A stretch of DNA of 64,000 bases from Nitrospirota bacterium (GTDB lineage Bacteria; Nitrospirota; JACRHL01): positions 1 to 64,000 of the forward strand of contig JAOUMB010000013.1 in assembly GCA_029881725.1 (NCBI GenBank). The letters run 5' to 3'. Position 1 is the first letter of the stretch. Every line of letters starts with the position of its first letter. This document shows, in pieces, positions 50,647-61,199 of the stretch. The notes under the pieces are model-generated. The model did no database searches, was not told the DNA's origin, and worked only from the letters and a program-made list of their open reading frames with translations. A program made the translations under genes and the position numbers.

Positions 50647-52365
50647 CTAGAAGTCTTCCATGTTATCCGGACCAGCGGCCGGTGCCGACCCGGCGGGGGT
50701 CGGGGTGGCCGTCTTCATGGCGCGCTTGCGGCGCTGGGTGGCCTTGCCCACAAAGCCGGTGGAGGCCGCCTTCTGGCTGGCCTGCCAGCCGGTTTCGCGG
50801 GTGGCGCGGCTGCTGACGTGATGGTCCATGCCGTCGATCTTGAAGAAGGTCATCAGGCGGGCCAGGTGCTTGGACTCCTCGGCCAGGTTGTCGGAGGTGG
50901 CCGCGGCCTCCTCCACCAGCGCGGCGTTGGACTGGGTGACTTCGTCCATCTGACCGATGGCCTTGTTCACCTGATCGATGCCCGAGGCCTGCTCCTGACT
51001 GGAGGCGTTGATCTCCGACACGATGTCGGTGACCTTGGCCACCGATTCGCTGATGTTGAGCAGCGCGCGGCCGGTCTCTTCCACCAGTTCGGAGCCGTTC
51101 TTCACCTTGGTGACCGAATCCTCGATCAGCTTCTTGATCTCGTCGGCGGCGGAACCGGCGCGCTGGGCCAGGTTGCGCACCTCGGAGGCCACCACGGCAA
51201 AGCCGCGTCCGTGCTCACCGGCACGGGCCGCCTCCACCGCGGCGTTGAGCGCCAGCAGGTTGGTCTGGAAGGCGATCTCGTTGATCATGCCGATGATCTC
51301 GGCGATCTTGCGGGACGATCCGGTGATCTCCTCCATGGCCGTGACCGCCTTCTGCACCACGGCGCCACCGCCTTCGGCCTGTTCGCGGGCTCCGTTGGCC
51401 AACTGGTTGGCCTTGGCCGCGTTTTCGGCGTTGGCCTTCACGGAAGCCGTCATCTGCTCCATGGAAGAGGCGGTCTCCTCCAGGGACGCCGCCTGTTCCT
51501 CGGTGCGCTGCGAGAGCTCCGAGTTGCCCTGGGCGATTTCGCCCGAGCCGTCGGTGATGGTGGCGGCCGCGGCGCGCACGTCGGAGACGGTCTCGCGCAG
51601 CTTGTCGTTCATCTCCTTGAGCGCGGTCAGCATCTGCCCGGTCTCGTCGGTGGTGGTCACCTCGACCTTGCTGTTCAGGTCGCCGGTGGCAATCGCCTTG
51701 GAAACGCGCACGGCCTGCTCCAGCGGAGCGGTAATGCGGCGGGACAGCCAGGTGGAAATGGTCATCAACAGACCGAAGGCCACCACGGAAATCACCAGGA
51801 TCAGGCCCTTGGCGCCGGACACCGCCTTGTCGCCGCCGGCCTGGGCTTCCGCGTTTTCCGACTCGATCATCGCCGACAGGCCTTCCATCTCCTCGGCCAG
51901 GGCCTCGAACGATTTCTCGAAGTCGGGCAGCATGGCATAGGCGGCCATCAGGTCGCCCTCGGCCACGCGCACGATCTCCTCGGTGGTCTCAATGTAGCGC
52001 TCCAGGGCCGGACGAGCCTTGTTCAACTCGTTGACCACGTGGGTATCCATGCCCAGGCCGTCGATGGCATCCAGTTCCTCGCGGAAGCTGGCGGCGCTCT
52101 CACGCAGGGAATCCTTGGCGTCGCCCAGGGCGCCGTGGTCGTTGCGGGCTACCGCCACCAACGAATTGAGCATGTCGCTCTTGATGGTGTCGTGGCGCAT
52201 ATCGGCCACCAACTGGTGGGCCAGCCCCTGGGAGTTGACCACGATGGTGTCCATCGCCTCGTCCACCGTGGTAAGGCCCATGTAGCCGGTGACGCCCAGC
52301 GTGATGGCCATGGCCATGCTGAGCATGCCGAACCAGAGTAGTTTTGCTTTAACTGAAATGTCCAT
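50647..52365 (-). CDS. Methyl-accepting chemotaxis protein (4HB_MCP-HAMP-MCPsignal)
   Basis: [40 protein letters not shown] hairpin tip; C-terminus NMEDF. Confidence 0.97.
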   Translation of the reverse strand: MDISVKAKLLWFGMLSMAMAITLGVTGYMGLTTVDEAMDTIVVNSQGLAHQLVADMRHDTIKSDMLNSLVAVARNDHGALGDAKDSLRESAASFREELDAIDGLGMDTHVVNELNKARPALERYIETTEEIVRVAEGDLMAAYAMLPDFEKSFEALAEEMEGLSAMIESENAEAQAGGDKAVSGAKGLILVISVVAFGLLMTISTWLSRRITAPLEQAVRVSKAIATGDLNSKVEVTTTDETGQMLTALKEMNDKLRETVSDVRAAAATITDGSGEIAQGNSELSQRTEEQAASLEETASSMEQMTASVKANAENAAKANQLANGAREQAEGGGAVVQKAVTAMEEITGSSRKIAEIIGMINEIAFQTNLLALNAAVEAARAGEHGRGFAVVASEVRNLAQRAGSAADEIKKLIEDSVTKVKNGSELVEETGRALLNISESVAKVTDIVSEINASSQEQASGIDQVNKAIGQMDEVTQSNAALVEEAAATSDNLAEESKHLARLMTFFKIDGMDHHVSSRATRETGWQASQKAASTGFVGKATQRRKRAMKTATPTPAGSAPAAGPDNMEDF

Positions 52366-52670
52366 TCCCGATTCCTTCCCGTATGTTTCCCAACCCCGAG
52401 GAGCCCGGTGCCCCTACATATCAAGCGGATGCGCGCCGATGAATGTGCGTCTGAAATCAGACGTACATTCACCGAAAGCCAAATGCCCGTGCGATCGAGA
52501 CCCCTCTCCTGGATGGGTGTGTTTCGCCGGTGCCGCCCCGCGTGCGCGGTCGCTTCCGTTACCTGCCGGAAGCCATGTCCCGAAGTTGGGAATGGCTTCC
52601 ATGACACTCCATTCGGAAGGCGCTCGGGAAAGGTTTAGGAAAATGTCCGGGTAGTGATGGACGAACGACC

Positions 52671-52713
52671 CTGAAAAAAAACCCCGCCGAAAACAATCGT
52701 TCCGGCGGGGGCA
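52671..52713 (-). terminator. Rho-independent terminator
   Basis: Minus strand CCCCGCCGgaacgattgttttCGGCGGGGTTTTTTTT downstream of MCP2. Confidence 0.85.
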
Positions 52714-52736
52714 AGGGTCAGGAGACGGGAGACGGA

Positions 52737-54407
52737 CTAAAAGTCCTCCAGTTCGCCACCCACGGGGGCGGTGACGCGGCGGGCCTTGACGGTACGCTTC
52801 GGCTTGCTCACATAGCGTCCGGCGCGGTGGCCGGAGGCGGAACCGGTGGAAACCGGCGAGTTGGCGGTGCCGGTGTCGATCTTGAAGAAGGCCATCAGCC
52901 CGGCCAGGTTTTTGGCCTCGTCCGCCAGGCTGTCGGAGGTGGCGGCGGCCTCCTCCACCAGCGCGGCGTTGGACTGGGTGACCTCGTCCATCTGGGTGAT
53001 GGCCTGGTTCACCTGATCGATGCCCGTGGCCTGTTCCTGGCTGGAGGCATTGATCTCCGACACGATGTCGGTCACCTTGGCGATGCTGTCCTGGATGGTG
53101 GCCAGCGCCTTCCCCGACTCGGCCACCAACTCGGTGCCGTTCTTTACCTTGTCCACCGAATCCTCGATCAGCTTCTTGATGTCGGCGGCGGCGGAGGCGG
53201 CCCGCTGGGCCAGGTTGCGCACCTCCTGGGCCACCACGGCGAAGCCGCGTCCGTGCTCACCGGCACGGGCCGCCTCCACCGCGGCGTTGAGCGCCAGCAG
53301 GTTGGTCTGGAAGGCGATCTCGCCCACCATGCCGATGATCTCGGCGATCTTGCGCGAGGACTCGTTGATCTCGCCCATGGCGTCCACCGCCCGGGTGACC
53401 ACGGCCCCGCCGCTCTGCGCCTGGTCGCGGGCGCCGGCGGCCAGGTCGTTGGCCTTGTGGGCGTTGTCGGCGTTGGCCTTTACGGCGGCGGTCATCTCCT
53501 CCATGGACGCGGCGGTTTCCTCCAGGGCGGCGGCCTGCTCCTCGGTACGTTGAGAAAGCTCGGTGTTTCCCTGGGCGATCTCGCCGGTGCCACCGGTGAT
53601 GGTGGCCGCCGAATGGCGCACGTCGGTCACCGTGCTGCGCAGCTTGTCGCACATGGCCTGCAGGGCGGTGAGCATCTTGCCGGTTTCGTCGTCGCCGGTG
53701 GCGGTGACCTTGCAGGTCAGGTCGCCCGACGCGATGGTTTCCGCAAACGACACCGCCTGTTGCAGTGGCACGATGATGTGGCGGCTCAACAACAGGGTGA
53801 ACAGGGTCAGCAGGCCGAACGCGAGCACGGTGACCGCAAGGATGGTGCGCCGGGCCAGCACCACCGCCTCGTCACCCTTGGCGCGGGCGGCGTCGTTGGC
53901 CTCGCTGATGATATCGGAGGTGCCGTCCAGCTGTACCGCCAGTGCCTCGAAGGCCTGTTCCATTTCCGGCAGCATGGCGTAGGCGGCGTTCGGGTCGGTT
54001 CGGGCGGTTCGGATGATGCGCTCGCCGGTGCCGATGTAGTCCTCCAGCGGTGCCTTGGCGCGGGCCAGACCGGCGGTGATTTCCTTGTTCAGATCCAGAT
54101 CGTCCTCCGCCGCCAGATCGGCGCGCATGGAGGCGGCCATTTCGCGGTAGGTTTCCGCGCGGTCGTTGAACCGGCCGCGGTCGTCCCGCTGGGCGGCCAT
54201 CAGGGCGCCGTATACCTGGCCGATAAGGCCCTCGTGGAACATGTCCGCGTCCTGGTGATAGCTGAGGGCGGTGGAATTGACGGCGATATGATCCATGGCT
54301 CCGTCCACCCTGGCCAGCCCCAGATGGCCGGTGACACCCAGCAACACCGCCACACCCATGCTGACAAGGCCGAAGGCGGCCAGTTTGGTTTTTACACTTG
54401 CGCTCAT
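52737..54407 (-). CDS. Methyl-accepting chemotaxis protein
   Basis: Same architecture and hairpin tip as MCP1; start trimmed to MSASVKTKLAAFG; C-terminus ELEDF. Confidence 0.96.
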   Translation of the reverse strand: MSASVKTKLAAFGLVSMGVAVLLGVTGHLGLARVDGAMDHIAVNSTALSYHQDADMFHEGLIGQVYGALMAAQRDDRGRFNDRAETYREMAASMRADLAAEDDLDLNKEITAGLARAKAPLEDYIGTGERIIRTARTDPNAAYAMLPEMEQAFEALAVQLDGTSDIISEANDAARAKGDEAVVLARRTILAVTVLAFGLLTLFTLLLSRHIIVPLQQAVSFAETIASGDLTCKVTATGDDETGKMLTALQAMCDKLRSTVTDVRHSAATITGGTGEIAQGNTELSQRTEEQAAALEETAASMEEMTAAVKANADNAHKANDLAAGARDQAQSGGAVVTRAVDAMGEINESSRKIAEIIGMVGEIAFQTNLLALNAAVEAARAGEHGRGFAVVAQEVRNLAQRAASAAADIKKLIEDSVDKVKNGTELVAESGKALATIQDSIAKVTDIVSEINASSQEQATGIDQVNQAITQMDEVTQSNAALVEEAAATSDSLADEAKNLAGLMAFFKIDTGTANSPVSTGSASGHRAGRYVSKPKRTVKARRVTAPVGGELEDF

Positions 54408-55068
54408 TGCAGTCAAATCCCTCAAAAAGTAACAATCCCAATGGTGGATGAGGCCTCCTGGAACCTGTGGCAGCCGCACGGTGATTCCGCGCGCCATCTG
54501 CGATGGCGGCGCATACAACACACAGCGGTGGTTGCCATCGGGATCCCATGCCGGCGAGATCCTTATCGCCGGTTACGGGATCCCCATCCGGCCACGGACC
54601 GCATTGGCTGCGGCCCTGTATGTCCTATCGACTGAACATCGTTAAATCTTCATTAAACGAATGCAGAGTGTTTAGCGACACTTGTCACCTGCGCGGCTAA
54701 CGATGTAACGATTTGAAAATTAAGTAAATTATGGTTAACCTGATGGTTTGCGTTCATCTGAAAAATTTGCGTAATGCAAAACAGTTTTACCAGGCTATAT
54801 GACAACTATCATGTAAACAGGCCAACAAAATTCATGAATTCGGGGGTTGCGCGGGCCGGTTGCCTGCTTGGTGGGCAGGCGGGGTGCCGCCGGTGCCGGT
54901 GTGAAGTGGGTGGAAACCGTACCGGGACGGGCGGCGACCGGTCCCTCCGACAGGTGGGTTGAGTGGGGAGACCCCAAGGGGGTCCCCCCCCGCCGATTGG
55001 GGGTTGGAGGAGGCCGGCGGGGGGGGAGTGGGGGGCGAAGAGGATTTAGCCTGGGTAAGGGGAAGGGG

Positions 55069-56805
55069 CTAGAAATCCTCCATGGACGCCCCCTGCGGAA
55101 CAGGGGGGGTGGGCGCGGTGCGCCCGGCAACGGCGGTTTTCCGGCGGCGCCGGATTTTGGCCGCGAACCCGGTGGCCGGTGCGACCTTGCGCGCCGGGGT
55201 CCGGGTGGGGGCCGGTTGCGGGTGCAGACCGGGAGCGGTGGCGCCGTGCGTGGCGGCGCCGTGCGTGGAGGTGTTCACCTTGAAGAAGGTCATCAACTGC
55301 TCCAGGTGCCGGGCCTGGCCGGCCAGCCCTTCGGAGGTGGCGGCGGCCTCCTCCACCAGGGCGGCGTTGGACTGGGTGGCCGCGTCGATCTGGGTGATGG
55401 CGCGGTTCACCTGATCGATGCCGGTGGCCTGCTCCTGGCTGGAGGCATTGATCTCCGACACGATTTCGGTGACCCGGGCCACGCTGTCCTGAATGGCGAT
55501 CAGTGCCTGGCCGCTTTCGGCCACCAGCGCGGAGCCGTTCTTCACCTTGCCCACCGAGTCCTCGATCAGCTTCTTGATCTCGTCCGCGGCGGAGGCGGCC
55601 CGTTGGGCCAGATTGCGCACCTCGGAGGCCACCACCGCGAAACCGCGCCCGTGTTCCCCGGCGCGGGCGGCTTCCACGGCGGCGTTCAGGGCCAGCAGGT
55701 TGGTCTGGAAGGCGATTTCGGCGACCATGCCGATGATCTCGGCAATCCGCTTGGAGGCATCGTCGATCTCCCCCATGGCGGCCACCGCCCGGTGCACCAC
55801 GGTGCCGCCGGTGGCCGCCTGATCGCGGGCGCCGGTGGCCAGCTTGTTGGCGCGGGCGGCGTTTTCGGCGGTGGCTTTCACCGAAGCGGTCATCTGCTCC
55901 ATGGAGGAGGCCGTTTGCACCAGGGACGCGGCCTGCTCCTCGGTGCGCTGGGACAGTTCGCCGTTGCCGAACGCCATTTCCCCGGCGCCGCCGGTGATGG
56001 CGTCGGCGGCCTGACACACCTCGGACACCGTATCCCGCAGCCGGTCGTTCATGGCCTTGAGGGCGGTGAGCATGTCGCCGGTTTCATCCCGGCTGGTCAC
56101 CTCCACCTGGCTGTTCAGGTCTCCCGCGGCAATGGCGCGGGCCACCCGCACCGCCTGCTCCAGCGGCCGGGTAATGCGCCCGGACAGCCATACCGACAGG
56201 CTCATCAGCACCCCGAAGGCGGCCGCCGCCACCAGCCAGACCAGGGTCAGGGCGGTGCCCGATACCGCCTCGCCATGGGACAGGGCGTCCTCGTTGGCGC
56301 GGGTGATCAGGTCGGAAAGCCCGTCCAGCTGGGTGGTCAGATTGGCAAACGCGGCGTCGATCCTGGGCAACTCTCCCAGTGCGGCGCCAATGTCGTCCCC
56401 GGCAATGGCGATGATGGATTCGGCGGTGGCCACGTAGTTTTCCAGCGCCGGGCGAACCCGGGCCAGTTCCCGCTTGGTCTCCGCGTCCATGGCCAGCCCC
56501 TCGACGGTGTCCAGTTCGGCGCGCAGGGTGTCGGCGTCGGTCTGGAATTTCCGGCTGGCGGCGGCGATGGCGTCCGGGTCGTTGCGCGCGGCGGACACCA
56601 GCGACGCATACACGTCGCCGATGATGCCCTGGTGCATCATGTTGGCTTGCAGATGGTGGCGCAGCCCGGCGGAGTTGACCGCGATCCGGTCCATGGCGCC
56701 GGTGGCGGTGGCCACCCCCAGGTGACCGGCCGCCGCCACGGTAATGACCAGCCCCATGCCGATCAGGCCGAAGCCCAGCAGTTTTGTTTTGACGCGAAGT
56801 TTCAT
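55069..56805 (-). CDS. Methyl-accepting chemotaxis protein
   Basis: MKLRVKTKLLGFGLIG..; MCP hairpin tip; C-terminus SMEDF. Confidence 0.96.
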   Translation of the reverse strand: MKLRVKTKLLGFGLIGMGLVITVAAAGHLGVATATGAMDRIAVNSAGLRHHLQANMMHQGIIGDVYASLVSAARNDPDAIAAASRKFQTDADTLRAELDTVEGLAMDAETKRELARVRPALENYVATAESIIAIAGDDIGAALGELPRIDAAFANLTTQLDGLSDLITRANEDALSHGEAVSGTALTLVWLVAAAAFGVLMSLSVWLSGRITRPLEQAVRVARAIAAGDLNSQVEVTSRDETGDMLTALKAMNDRLRDTVSEVCQAADAITGGAGEMAFGNGELSQRTEEQAASLVQTASSMEQMTASVKATAENAARANKLATGARDQAATGGTVVHRAVAAMGEIDDASKRIAEIIGMVAEIAFQTNLLALNAAVEAARAGEHGRGFAVVASEVRNLAQRAASAADEIKKLIEDSVGKVKNGSALVAESGQALIAIQDSVARVTEIVSEINASSQEQATGIDQVNRAITQIDAATQSNAALVEEAAATSEGLAGQARHLEQLMTFFKVNTSTHGAATHGATAPGLHPQPAPTRTPARKVAPATGFAAKIRRRRKTAVAGRTAPTPPVPQGASMEDF

Positions 56806-56832
56806 GGTCCCTCGAATGGTGTCGTTTTTGGG

Positions 56833-57279
56833 TTATTGCGCGGTGCGGTATACGGCGCGCAGGCCGGATGCATCCGCCAGCGCCTGATCGGTCAGCACGC
56901 CGATGCCGCCGGGGCTCGAGGCCACCCGCTGGGCCACGGCGCTGCCGCCCGGCTCCCGGCCGGGGGCCTTGCCGCCCGCGCGGAACACCTGGCGCATCCA
57001 GTGGGAATTGAAGTCCGCCACGCTGAGGCCCAGCACCCGGTGCAGAAAATTCTCCTGAACCGGGTTGCTGTCCACATACATGACCACTGCCAGGCGGGTG
57101 CCTCCCACGCGGGAGATATCACCCAAAAAGATCTGCCGCACCTGGCTTTCCGAGAGTTGCTGCACCGGTGACTGGTCGGGAACCACCACCAGCAGGTCCT
57201 GCGCCAGGGCCATGCCCGGCACCGCGAGGGCGAGAAGGGCGCCCAGTGCGCAGGTCATCAATTGATTGGTTACTTTCAT
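56833..57279 (-). CDS. Small phosphate-ABC substrate-binding-like (PBP-like) periplasmic protein
   Basis: Signal peptide ALLALAVPGMALAQ; LSESQVRQIFLGDISRVGGTRLAVVMY..GGIGVLTDQALA pattern. Confidence 0.85.
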   Translation of the reverse strand: MKVTNQLMTCALGALLALAVPGMALAQDLLVVVPDQSPVQQLSESQVRQIFLGDISRVGGTRLAVVMYVDSNPVQENFLHRVLGLSVADFNSHWMRQVFRAGGKAPGREPGGSAVAQRVASSPGGIGVLTDQALADASGLRAVYRTAQ

Positions 57280-57326
57280 GGTCTGGTCCTCTGTCTTGAG
57301 GTCTCTGGAATACATGCCTGCCTGTC

Positions 57327-58451
57327 CTAGAAGGCGAACGACCACTGCACGGCACCCTCGTTGTAGGAGCCGTCCACATCGTCGTCCACCGCCCGGTATT
57401 CGAGCTTGAGGGCGGAGCGGTAATTGAGGTCGTAGCGGAACCCGGCCACGGCCACGCTCTTCTGGCGGTTGGCGGCGGTGGTGGTGCCGTCCCAGGTCAT
57501 GCCCACCGCGTTGAACAGCGGATCGGCCTCCGCGTCCAGCATGGTGTAGCGGGCATAGGGGGTGAACCCGTCGCCGAAGCGGTAGCCCGCCTGCACGTAG
57601 TACCCGGTGCTGCCGTCGTAGGTGAGACCGGTCATCATGCTTTCGTTGCTCCAGGCGTAGTACTCGGCCAGCACCTCCAGGCGGTCGCCCCGGAAGGTCA
57701 GGTCGCCGGCCAGCAGGGTCTGGTCGATGTGGTCGTTCATGGTGGGGGTGGGGTTGGTATCCATGATGTGGATGGTGCCCACCTGGCCCGAAAAGCCCAC
57801 CGCCAGACCGGACAGGGCCGCCGGGTGGTAGCGTAGCTGCCACGAAACGGCCTTGTCGTTGTCCGCGTCACCGGCGGAGTCCGGGTTCAGTTCGCCGGTC
57901 TGGCCTCCGCTCAGGTCGGCGGCCAGGGATGCGCCGTTGCCGAACATCACCCCCAGGTCGATGCGCCCGGCGCCGGTGTCGAAGCGGCTGTCCCACCACA
58001 GGCCCACCGCATGCACCGGAACCACGCCGTTTTCGTCCTCGAACTCCAGAAAGAACGGACGGCCGACGGGGGTGTGCAACTGGGCCCCATGGTGGTAGGC
58101 CAGGTTCCAGTAGCCGATCAGGTTGTGAAAGCGTCCGGCGCGCAGGTGGTGGTTGTCGCCCACCGCGTAACCGATCTGCAAGCGCTCCAGATCCACCACA
58201 AACCCCTCGCCGGGGGACTCGATGACGAACTCGGTGAGCACGTCGATGCGGTCGTCGATCTCTTCGGCCACGTACAGATCGAGCTGCCCGAGGGCAAAGC
58301 CGTTGTTGGAGGTTCCGCCCTCCTCGGTGCTGCTGTAGACCACGTCGCCGAAGCCGTTCAGTTCGAAGGCGGCGGCGGCGCCCGGAAAGGCGAGCGCGGC
58401 GGCCAGCAATGCGGCGGCGCCCAGGTTTCGAATGGTAGCGGTGTTAAACAT
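57327..58451 (-). CDS. Outer-membrane porin
   Basis: Signal peptide, beta-barrel alternation, C-terminal Phe (VQWSFAF). Confidence 0.85.
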   Translation of the reverse strand: MFNTATIRNLGAAALLAAALAFPGAAAAFELNGFGDVVYSSTEEGGTSNNGFALGQLDLYVAEEIDDRIDVLTEFVIESPGEGFVVDLERLQIGYAVGDNHHLRAGRFHNLIGYWNLAYHHGAQLHTPVGRPFFLEFEDENGVVPVHAVGLWWDSRFDTGAGRIDLGVMFGNGASLAADLSGGQTGELNPDSAGDADNDKAVSWQLRYHPAALSGLAVGFSGQVGTIHIMDTNPTPTMNDHIDQTLLAGDLTFRGDRLEVLAEYYAWSNESMMTGLTYDGSTGYYVQAGYRFGDGFTPYARYTMLDAEADPLFNAVGMTWDGTTTAANRQKSVAVAGFRYDLNYRSALKLEYRAVDDDVDGSYNEGAVQWSFAF

Positions 58452-59034
58452 GCCCCTCTCCCGTGTGTGACGCCTCCCGCCCCATCCGCAAGGAGGGGGG
58501 AGAGGCCGTGTTTGTGCTGCACATGGCCCGGTGCCATGAATCATCGGCTCGCGGGGACGGTGCCCCGTGCGGACGGCCCGGAAACCGGGTGGTCCGGAAC
58601 TGCACGCTGTGCGGTTCACACTTCTTATCGAGTGCAACCCGTTAACACTTCATCAGAATTTTGTAATTTGTACAGTAATCGGCGATTAGCATGGTGAGGC
58701 GGGGTGAGCCGTTGAAAACACAGCGGGTGCGGGTGGGATGCGGGGCCGGAGAACCGCATTTTTCGTGTTAAATGCGAAAGACGCTAGCGCGGCCAGCCGG
58801 ATTTTTTTTGAAACGGACCGGCGCTTTCGACGCGATCCGGTCCGCCGCAGCGTGCGACGGGAACCGGAGGGCGGAATTATTGGCCGGTCATGACATTTGC
58901 AGTTACCGCTTCCGGAAACGGCAGTCTATGATGGTAGTGTGATGAGTGGTCACCCGTATTCGCGGGTGGGAATCCGAAGGTGAGCGCCCCGTCGGGGAGG
59001 CGCTGCCGGTTCGGGAACCGTCAAGGAGGTGCAG

Positions 59035-59574
59035 ATGTCGCTGCAGATCACGTTTCGTGACATGCCGCGCTCGGAGGCAATCGAGGCCGCCGTCCGCGAG
59101 AAAGCCGAAAAGCTCGAGGAAGTATATGACCGCATCATGGGATGCCGGGTGGTGGTGGAGTCGCCCCATCGGCATCACCACAAGGGGCGCCTGTATCACG
59201 TGCGCGTGGACCTGACCGTGCCGGGCGCCGAACTGGTGGTCAGCCGGGCGCCGGGCGATAACCACGCCCATGAGGATGCCTATGTGGCGGTGCGCGACGC
59301 GTTTACCGCCGCCCGTCGCCAGTTGGAAAACTTTGCCCGCAAGCAGCGGGGCGACGTGAAGGCCCATGAGGTGCCCGAGGCGACGGGGATTGTGTCGGAA
59401 ATTTTCCCGCACCGGGACCACGGGCGCATTGAAACTGTGGACGGCCGCTCCGTCTATTTTCATCGCAACGCCGTGCAGGGTGGTGATTTCGAAAAACTCG
59501 ACGTGGGCAGCCACGTGCGCTTTGTGGAAACCACCGGCGATGAAGGGCCGCAGGCCAGCCTGGTCTACGCCTGA
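59035..59574 (+). CDS. RaiA/HPF ribosome-associated domain fused to a cold-shock-like domain
   Basis: SLQITFRDMPRSEAIEAAVREKAEKLEEVYDRI + EATGIVSEIFPHRDHGRIETVDGRSVYFHRNAVQGGDFEKLDVGSHVRF; AAGGAGG SD. Confidence 0.92.
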   Translation: MSLQITFRDMPRSEAIEAAVREKAEKLEEVYDRIMGCRVVVESPHRHHHKGRLYHVRVDLTVPGAELVVSRAPGDNHAHEDAYVAVRDAFTAARRQLENFARKQRGDVKAHEVPEATGIVSEIFPHRDHGRIETVDGRSVYFHRNAVQGGDFEKLDVGSHVRFVETTGDEGPQASLVYA

Positions 59575-59599
59575 TCCGACCGAAAGGCGTGAACATCCG

Positions 59600-59648
59600 G
59601 AACGGGCGGCGGGAGGGGGCAACCCTTCCGCCGCCCGTTTTTTTAAAA
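59600..59648 (+). terminator. Rho-independent terminator
   Basis: AACGGGCGGCGGgagggggcaacccttCCGCCGCCCGTTTTTTTT. Confidence 0.85.
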
Positions 59649-59720
59649 AAACCGGCACGGTAATTGCCGCTGGAATGCACCCGGGGGTACAGGGTGCGGA
59701 GTAAACCCACAGGCGTGCAC

Positions 59721-61199
59721 ATGGAACCGATCACAGATACTCCGCAAGCTCCATCCGATACGGACCCCGCGGCGTCGGGGGAGCCTTCCGCGCCCGTGAA
59801 CCCCAAGGCGGACGCCGATGTGGTGCGCGCCTTCTCGCGGGACCCGGAAAAGCGCCGCGAGGCCGAGCAGCCGCAGGCCGCACCGGCGGCCGTGCCGCGC
59901 ATCGTGGTGGTGGGCGGCGGCGCGGGCGGCCTGGAACTGGCCACCCGGCTGGGCAACACCCTGGGCAAAAAGGGCAGGGCCGAAGTCACCCTTATCGATG
60001 CCCGCCTCACCCACCTGTGGAAACCGCTGCTGCACGAGGTGGCCGCGGGCACCCTGGATTCCCACGACGACGACATTCAATTCCTGGCCCAGGCCCGCCA
60101 CCACCGCTTCACGTTCCGCCTTGGCGCCATGGAAGGGCTGGACCGGAAGCGCAAGGTGGTGCAACTGGCGCGGATTACCGACGCTTCCGGAGCGGTGCTC
60201 AGCGAGCGGCGCGAGGTGCCCTACGACACGCTGGTAATCGCCGTGGGCTCCGTGTCCAACGATTTCGGGGTGCCGGGGGTGCAGGAGCACTGCCACTTTC
60301 TGGACACCCGTGAGCAGGCGGACCGGTTCCAGAAGACCCTGCTCAACAGCTACCTGAAAACCCAGCACCGGGAGGCGCGCCAAACCGACGGGATTACCGT
60401 GGCCATCGTTGGCGGCGGCGCCACCGGGGTGGAACTGGCCGCTGAACTGCACCATGTGGCGCGGCGGCTGGTGGCCTATGGCTTCGATCGCATCGATCCG
60501 GACCGGGACGTGCGCCTGGTGCTGGTGGAGGCCGCTCCGCGCCTGCTGCCGGCGGCGCCGGAGCGCATCAGCCGTCTGGCCGAGCGGGAACTGACCCGGC
60601 TTGGGGTGGTGGTGCAGACCGGCGTGCAGGTGTCGCGGGTGAGCGCTCACGGGCTGGAAACCGGGGATGTATGCATCCCGGCGGATCTGCTGGTGTGGGC
60701 GGCGGGCATCCGTGCCCCGGCGTTCACCCAACGGCTGGATCTGGAAACCAACCGGGCCGGCCAACTGGTGGTCAAGGACACCCTGCAGACCACCCACGAC
60801 CCGGACATCTATGCCCTGGGCGACTGCGCCGCGTGCCCGTTTCCGGCCACCGGCCGCAATGTGCCGCCCACCGCCCAGGCGGCCCATCAACAGGCCGCGC
60901 TGCTGGTGCGCAACCTGAGTGCGCGGGTGGCCGGAGGGGCGGACCGGGACGCGGCGTTCCGCTACCGGGACCACGGCTTCATGGTGTCCCTGTCGGGCTA
61001 TACCGCCGTGGGCAACCTGATGGGCAACCTGATGCGTATGTCCGGCGCGGTGATGATCGAGGGGTGGCTGGCGCGTTTTACCTACCGGCTGCTGTACCGC
61101 AAGCACCAGATGGCCCTGTTTGGCCCGGCGCGCACCGCGCTGATGGTTCTCTCCGACTGGATCTCCCGGCGGGGGCGGGCGCGTCTCAAGCTGCATTGA
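59721..61199 (+). CDS. NAD(P)/FAD-dependent oxidoreductase (NDH-2-like)
   Basis: RIVVVGGGAGGLELATRLGN, VAIVGGGATGVELAAELH, DPDIYALGDCAACP. Confidence 0.93.
   Translation: MEPITDTPQAPSDTDPAASGEPSAPVNPKADADVVRAFSRDPEKRREAEQPQAAPAAVPRIVVVGGGAGGLELATRLGNTLGKKGRAEVTLIDARLTHLWKPLLHEVAAGTLDSHDDDIQFLAQARHHRFTFRLGAMEGLDRKRKVVQLARITDASGAVLSERREVPYDTLVIAVGSVSNDFGVPGVQEHCHFLDTREQADRFQKTLLNSYLKTQHREARQTDGITVAIVGGGATGVELAAELHHVARRLVAYGFDRIDPDRDVRLVLVEAAPRLLPAAPERISRLAERELTRLGVVVQTGVQVSRVSAHGLETGDVCIPADLLVWAAGIRAPAFTQRLDLETNRAGQLVVKDTLQTTHDPDIYALGDCAACPFPATGRNVPPTAQAAHQQAALLVRNLSARVAGGADRDAAFRYRDHGFMVSLSGYTAVGNLMGNLMRMSGAVMIEGWLARFTYRLLYRKHQMALFGPARTALMVLSDWISRRGRARLKLH

Noticed and set aside
54731-54802. 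MVNLMVCVHLKNLRNAKQFYQAI as a third member of the tiny-protein family
   Set aside because: Shares N-L-x-x-C superficially but lacks a TM segment and the downstream L.AM.W pattern.
50554-57171. Very long plus-strand ORFs (595, 602, 774 aa) opposite the MCP genes
   Set aside because: Antisense shadow ORFs of high-GC MCP coding sequence: Gly/His/Gln-rich translations with no domain logic, fully opposite well-supported genes.
57280-57843. N-terminal extension of the 336-aa ORF containing the PBP-like protein
   Set aside because: Overlaps the porin gene out of frame; a proper signal peptide start lies at 57279.
58640-58690. Pho box upstream of the porin/PBP/MCP operon
   Set aside because: CTGTACAAATT... 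on the minus strand only loosely resembles the CTGTCAT direct repeat; too weak to call.
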